Made by a program: the position numbers and the translations under genes. Shown here one piece after another: positions 61,903 through 64,000 of a stretch of 64,000 nt of DNA. This stretch comes from Prochlorococcus sp. AG-347-L02 (GTDB lineage: Bacteria; Cyanobacteriota; Cyanobacteriia; PCC-6307; Cyanobiaceae), in the NCBI GenBank assembly GCA_003281255.1, contig QCCL01000004.1:1-64000 (forward strand). Direction: 5' to 3'. Position 1 is the stretch's first letter. Every line of letters starts with the position of its first letter. The notes under the pieces were generated by a model, which saw nothing but the letters and a program-made list of their open reading frames with translations, ran no database searches and was not told where the DNA came from.

Positions 61903-63210
61903 TTGGAAATGATTAATTATAAAATCTCGAACTTTCAATACATTTTTAATAAAGAAATCAATATATTCAGAGCAGGATTGTTCATTTTACCTTCTGCACC
62001 CGTAATAGCCTTTCTACTTATAATAATTTCACTCTTAATAAATAGCTTCAAGATTAAAGCTGCATACTTTAAGAAAAAGTCAAATTTTTTTATTCTAATA
62101 ACAGCCATTTTAATGCTAACAAGCTCTATTTTTCAAACATTTTTTATAAACAATTCTTACAGTGACGAACTTAATGATATCTCATCTTGGATTGGACTAT
62201 TTAACTGGATTCCTTTATTTTGGATTTTTTGTTCTTCACAAGAATTCCTTAAATCGAAAGAGGATAGAAAATGTACTTGTCTCATTTTATGCTTAAGCAC
62301 AATCCCAGTAATATTTTCCGGAATTGGTCAAACCTTCTTTGATTGGCATGGTCCCTTAGAGTTTTTGAATGGAACCATCATTTGGTATCAGAGACCCATC
62401 GATGCCATATCAGGGTTAACAGCACAGTTTAATCATGCAAACTATGCAGGTGCATGGTTTACGTTTATATTGCCTCTTTGTATTGCGCAATCTTTTAATA
62501 AGACCTCTAATAAGATTAAAAAGAATTTTTTAAGGATTATTCTTGCTGGAATTATATCTTGTGTTTTTCTTACAAATTCACGAAATGCGTGGGGTTCTTC
62601 AATATTGTCAATACCATTAATTTTCGGAACATCCTCATTTCAATGGTTTTTGCCTTGCTTACTATTTACAGTTACCTTAATTTTAGTTACAACCCAGAAT
62701 TTTTTCGAAAGCGGAATTCAAAATATATTGAGAGAGATAATACCAAATAAAGTTTGGCAAGAATTTTCTAATGAGGGATTTAAAAATTTAGATGTAACAA
62801 GAATAGAGATTTTACAAGAAGCCTTTAAAATAATTATAAACAATCCCATATTTGGCACTGGTGCTGCATCATTTCCAATAATATATCAGCTTGAAAAAGG
62901 GTTTTGGAAAGGACATTCACATAATATTTTGACTGAATTATCAATTAGTTATGGAATACCATGTACAATAATACTTATTTATTTTGTTGGTAGAATTTTA
63001 GTAAAATCTTTTCATAATATATACTTTACAGATAAAAAAAATATATTTGATAGAAGTATTTGGACAGCTGTAATAATTTTTTTATTATCTCAGCAAATAG
63101 ATATACAATATTTTGATGGGAGGATTAGTTTACTTTTCTGGATATTACTTGCAGGACTAAAATGTATTAATGATGATAATCAGTCTTTGATAAAAAATGC
63201 AAATAAATAA
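61903..63210 (+). CDS. O-antigen ligase/polymerase (WaaL/Wzy-like) membrane protein
   Basis: Polytopic; NHANYAGAWFTFILPLCIA, FLTNSRNAWGSS, NPIFGTGAASFP...GHSHNILTELSISYGIP. Confidence 0.9.
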   Translation: MEMINYKISNFQYIFNKEINIFRAGLFILPSAPVIAFLLIIISLLINSFKIKAAYFKKKSNFFILITAILMLTSSIFQTFFINNSYSDELNDISSWIGLFNWIPLFWIFCSSQEFLKSKEDRKCTCLILCLSTIPVIFSGIGQTFFDWHGPLEFLNGTIIWYQRPIDAISGLTAQFNHANYAGAWFTFILPLCIAQSFNKTSNKIKKNFLRIILAGIISCVFLTNSRNAWGSSILSIPLIFGTSSFQWFLPCLLFTVTLILVTTQNFFESGIQNILREIIPNKVWQEFSNEGFKNLDVTRIEILQEAFKIIINNPIFGTGAASFPIIYQLEKGFWKGHSHNILTELSISYGIPCTIILIYFVGRILVKSFHNIYFTDKKNIFDRSIWTAVIIFLLSQQIDIQYFDGRISLLFWILLAGLKCINDDNQSLIKNANK

Positions 63211-64000
63211 TTTCTCTTTAAAAAGTAATAAAACGAATTTATTACTTTTTTTGATAATTATTTCTAGTTTTCTGATTGATAAAATTTATCTTCTTAATAT
63301 TTCATATTTGCCAGCGTGGGACCAAGGTTATCATCTTACTAATTTATTCAAAACATACAACTTATTAGAAAATTTCAGTTTTAATAACCAAGAGTGGTGG
63401 CAAAGTTTTTGGAGTATATCAGAAACCTATAGAGGGCCTTTAACCTATATATTTTCATCAATCTTTTTAAAATTTTTCGGCAAGACTTATGAAAGTAGTA
63501 TTTTATCTAACAATATTTTTTCTATCATCACAATTTTATGTATTTTCAATCTTTGTAAAGATTTAGGATATAAAAAAGCTGGTTTGTGGGGAGCATTTAT
63601 TTATGCTTTTAATCCATATATTTTTGATCAAAGGGTTGATTATCTAATTGATATTTCTCAGATTTGTTTTTTGAATCTAAATTTTTATATCCTGTTTAAA
63701 TTCTTAAAATCAAATGGAAGTTATATATTATCTATAATATTAGGCATTTCATTAGGTTTTGTATTTCTTACTAAACCAACTGGTATTTTGTTTTTGGTTT
63801 TTCCCTATATCTATTCTTTTTATTTATTAATCAAAAATTATAATTTCAATAAATTATATATAGTAGTCTTTCTTAGCACCTTTATAACAATAATATGGCC
63901 ATGGCTTAGTACTAATTGGCTTACGATAATTACAAGCATAGCTAATTCTTGGCAATGGGGAATTAAATATCAAGATGGACTAGAAGCTAATACTTTAGAA
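63197..64000 (+). CDS. GT39/PMT-like membrane glycosyltransferase, 3' truncated by window edge
   Basis: Open to window end: MQINNFSLKSNKTNLLLFLIIISSFLIDKIYLLNISYLPAWDQGYHLTNLF...EWWQSFWSISETYRGPLTYIFSS; absent from the ORF track because it has no stop in the window. Confidence 0.87.
   Translation, partial: MQINNFSLKSNKTNLLLFLIIISSFLIDKIYLLNISYLPAWDQGYHLTNLFKTYNLLENFSFNNQEWWQSFWSISETYRGPLTYIFSSIFLKFFGKTYESSILSNNIFSIITILCIFNLCKDLGYKKAGLWGAFIYAFNPYIFDQRVDYLIDISQICFLNLNFYILFKFLKSNGSYILSIILGISLGFVFLTKPTGILFLVFPYIYSFYLLIKNYNFNKLYIVVFLSTFITIIWPWLSTNWLTIITSIANSWQWGIKYQDGLEANTLE

Overview
The window is AT-rich chromosomal DNA from a marine picocyanobacterium, most likely a high-light Prochlorococcus. 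The evidence is psbD/psbC, a Pcb-type antenna protein, PetM, Ycf4, three-subunit transhydrogenase genes, short intergenic gaps, and a Yfr2-like sRNA. Most of it is compact housekeeping sequence: polA, cysS, dxr, pntAA/AB/B, trxB-trx fusion, infA, ilvH, psbDC, maf, cobQ, glyQ, sppA, aroH, rpmH-rnpA-yidC, serS, rseP, rpsN, pnp, cysQ and rsmI. Two surface-polysaccharide accessory regions stand out. The first (about 22.6-29.3 kb) carries neuB/neuA-like genes, a HAD-SIS fusion, three SDRs and a TIM-barrel isomerase. It is bounded by a Yfr2-family sRNA candidate on the left and by a decayed GT9 glycosyltransferase plus tRNA-Ser(CGA) on the right. The second (58.8 kb to the window end) carries FkbM, tRNA-Arg(UCU), an ABC exporter, an O-antigen ligase/polymerase and a GT39-like membrane protein. 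Between them (29.4-39.4 kb) is an apparent iron-stress neighbourhood: a Fe(III)-binding protein, a PiuC-like dioxygenase, a porin, an IsiA/Pcb-like protein and flavodoxin. The porin leader contains a perfect 8-nt complement to the conserved Yfr1 sRNA motif. Genes recovered by eye that are absent from the ORF track include petM, rpmH, two or three small ORFs, and a GT39-like ORF running off the right edge. All family names come from reading the translations; no database search was run.
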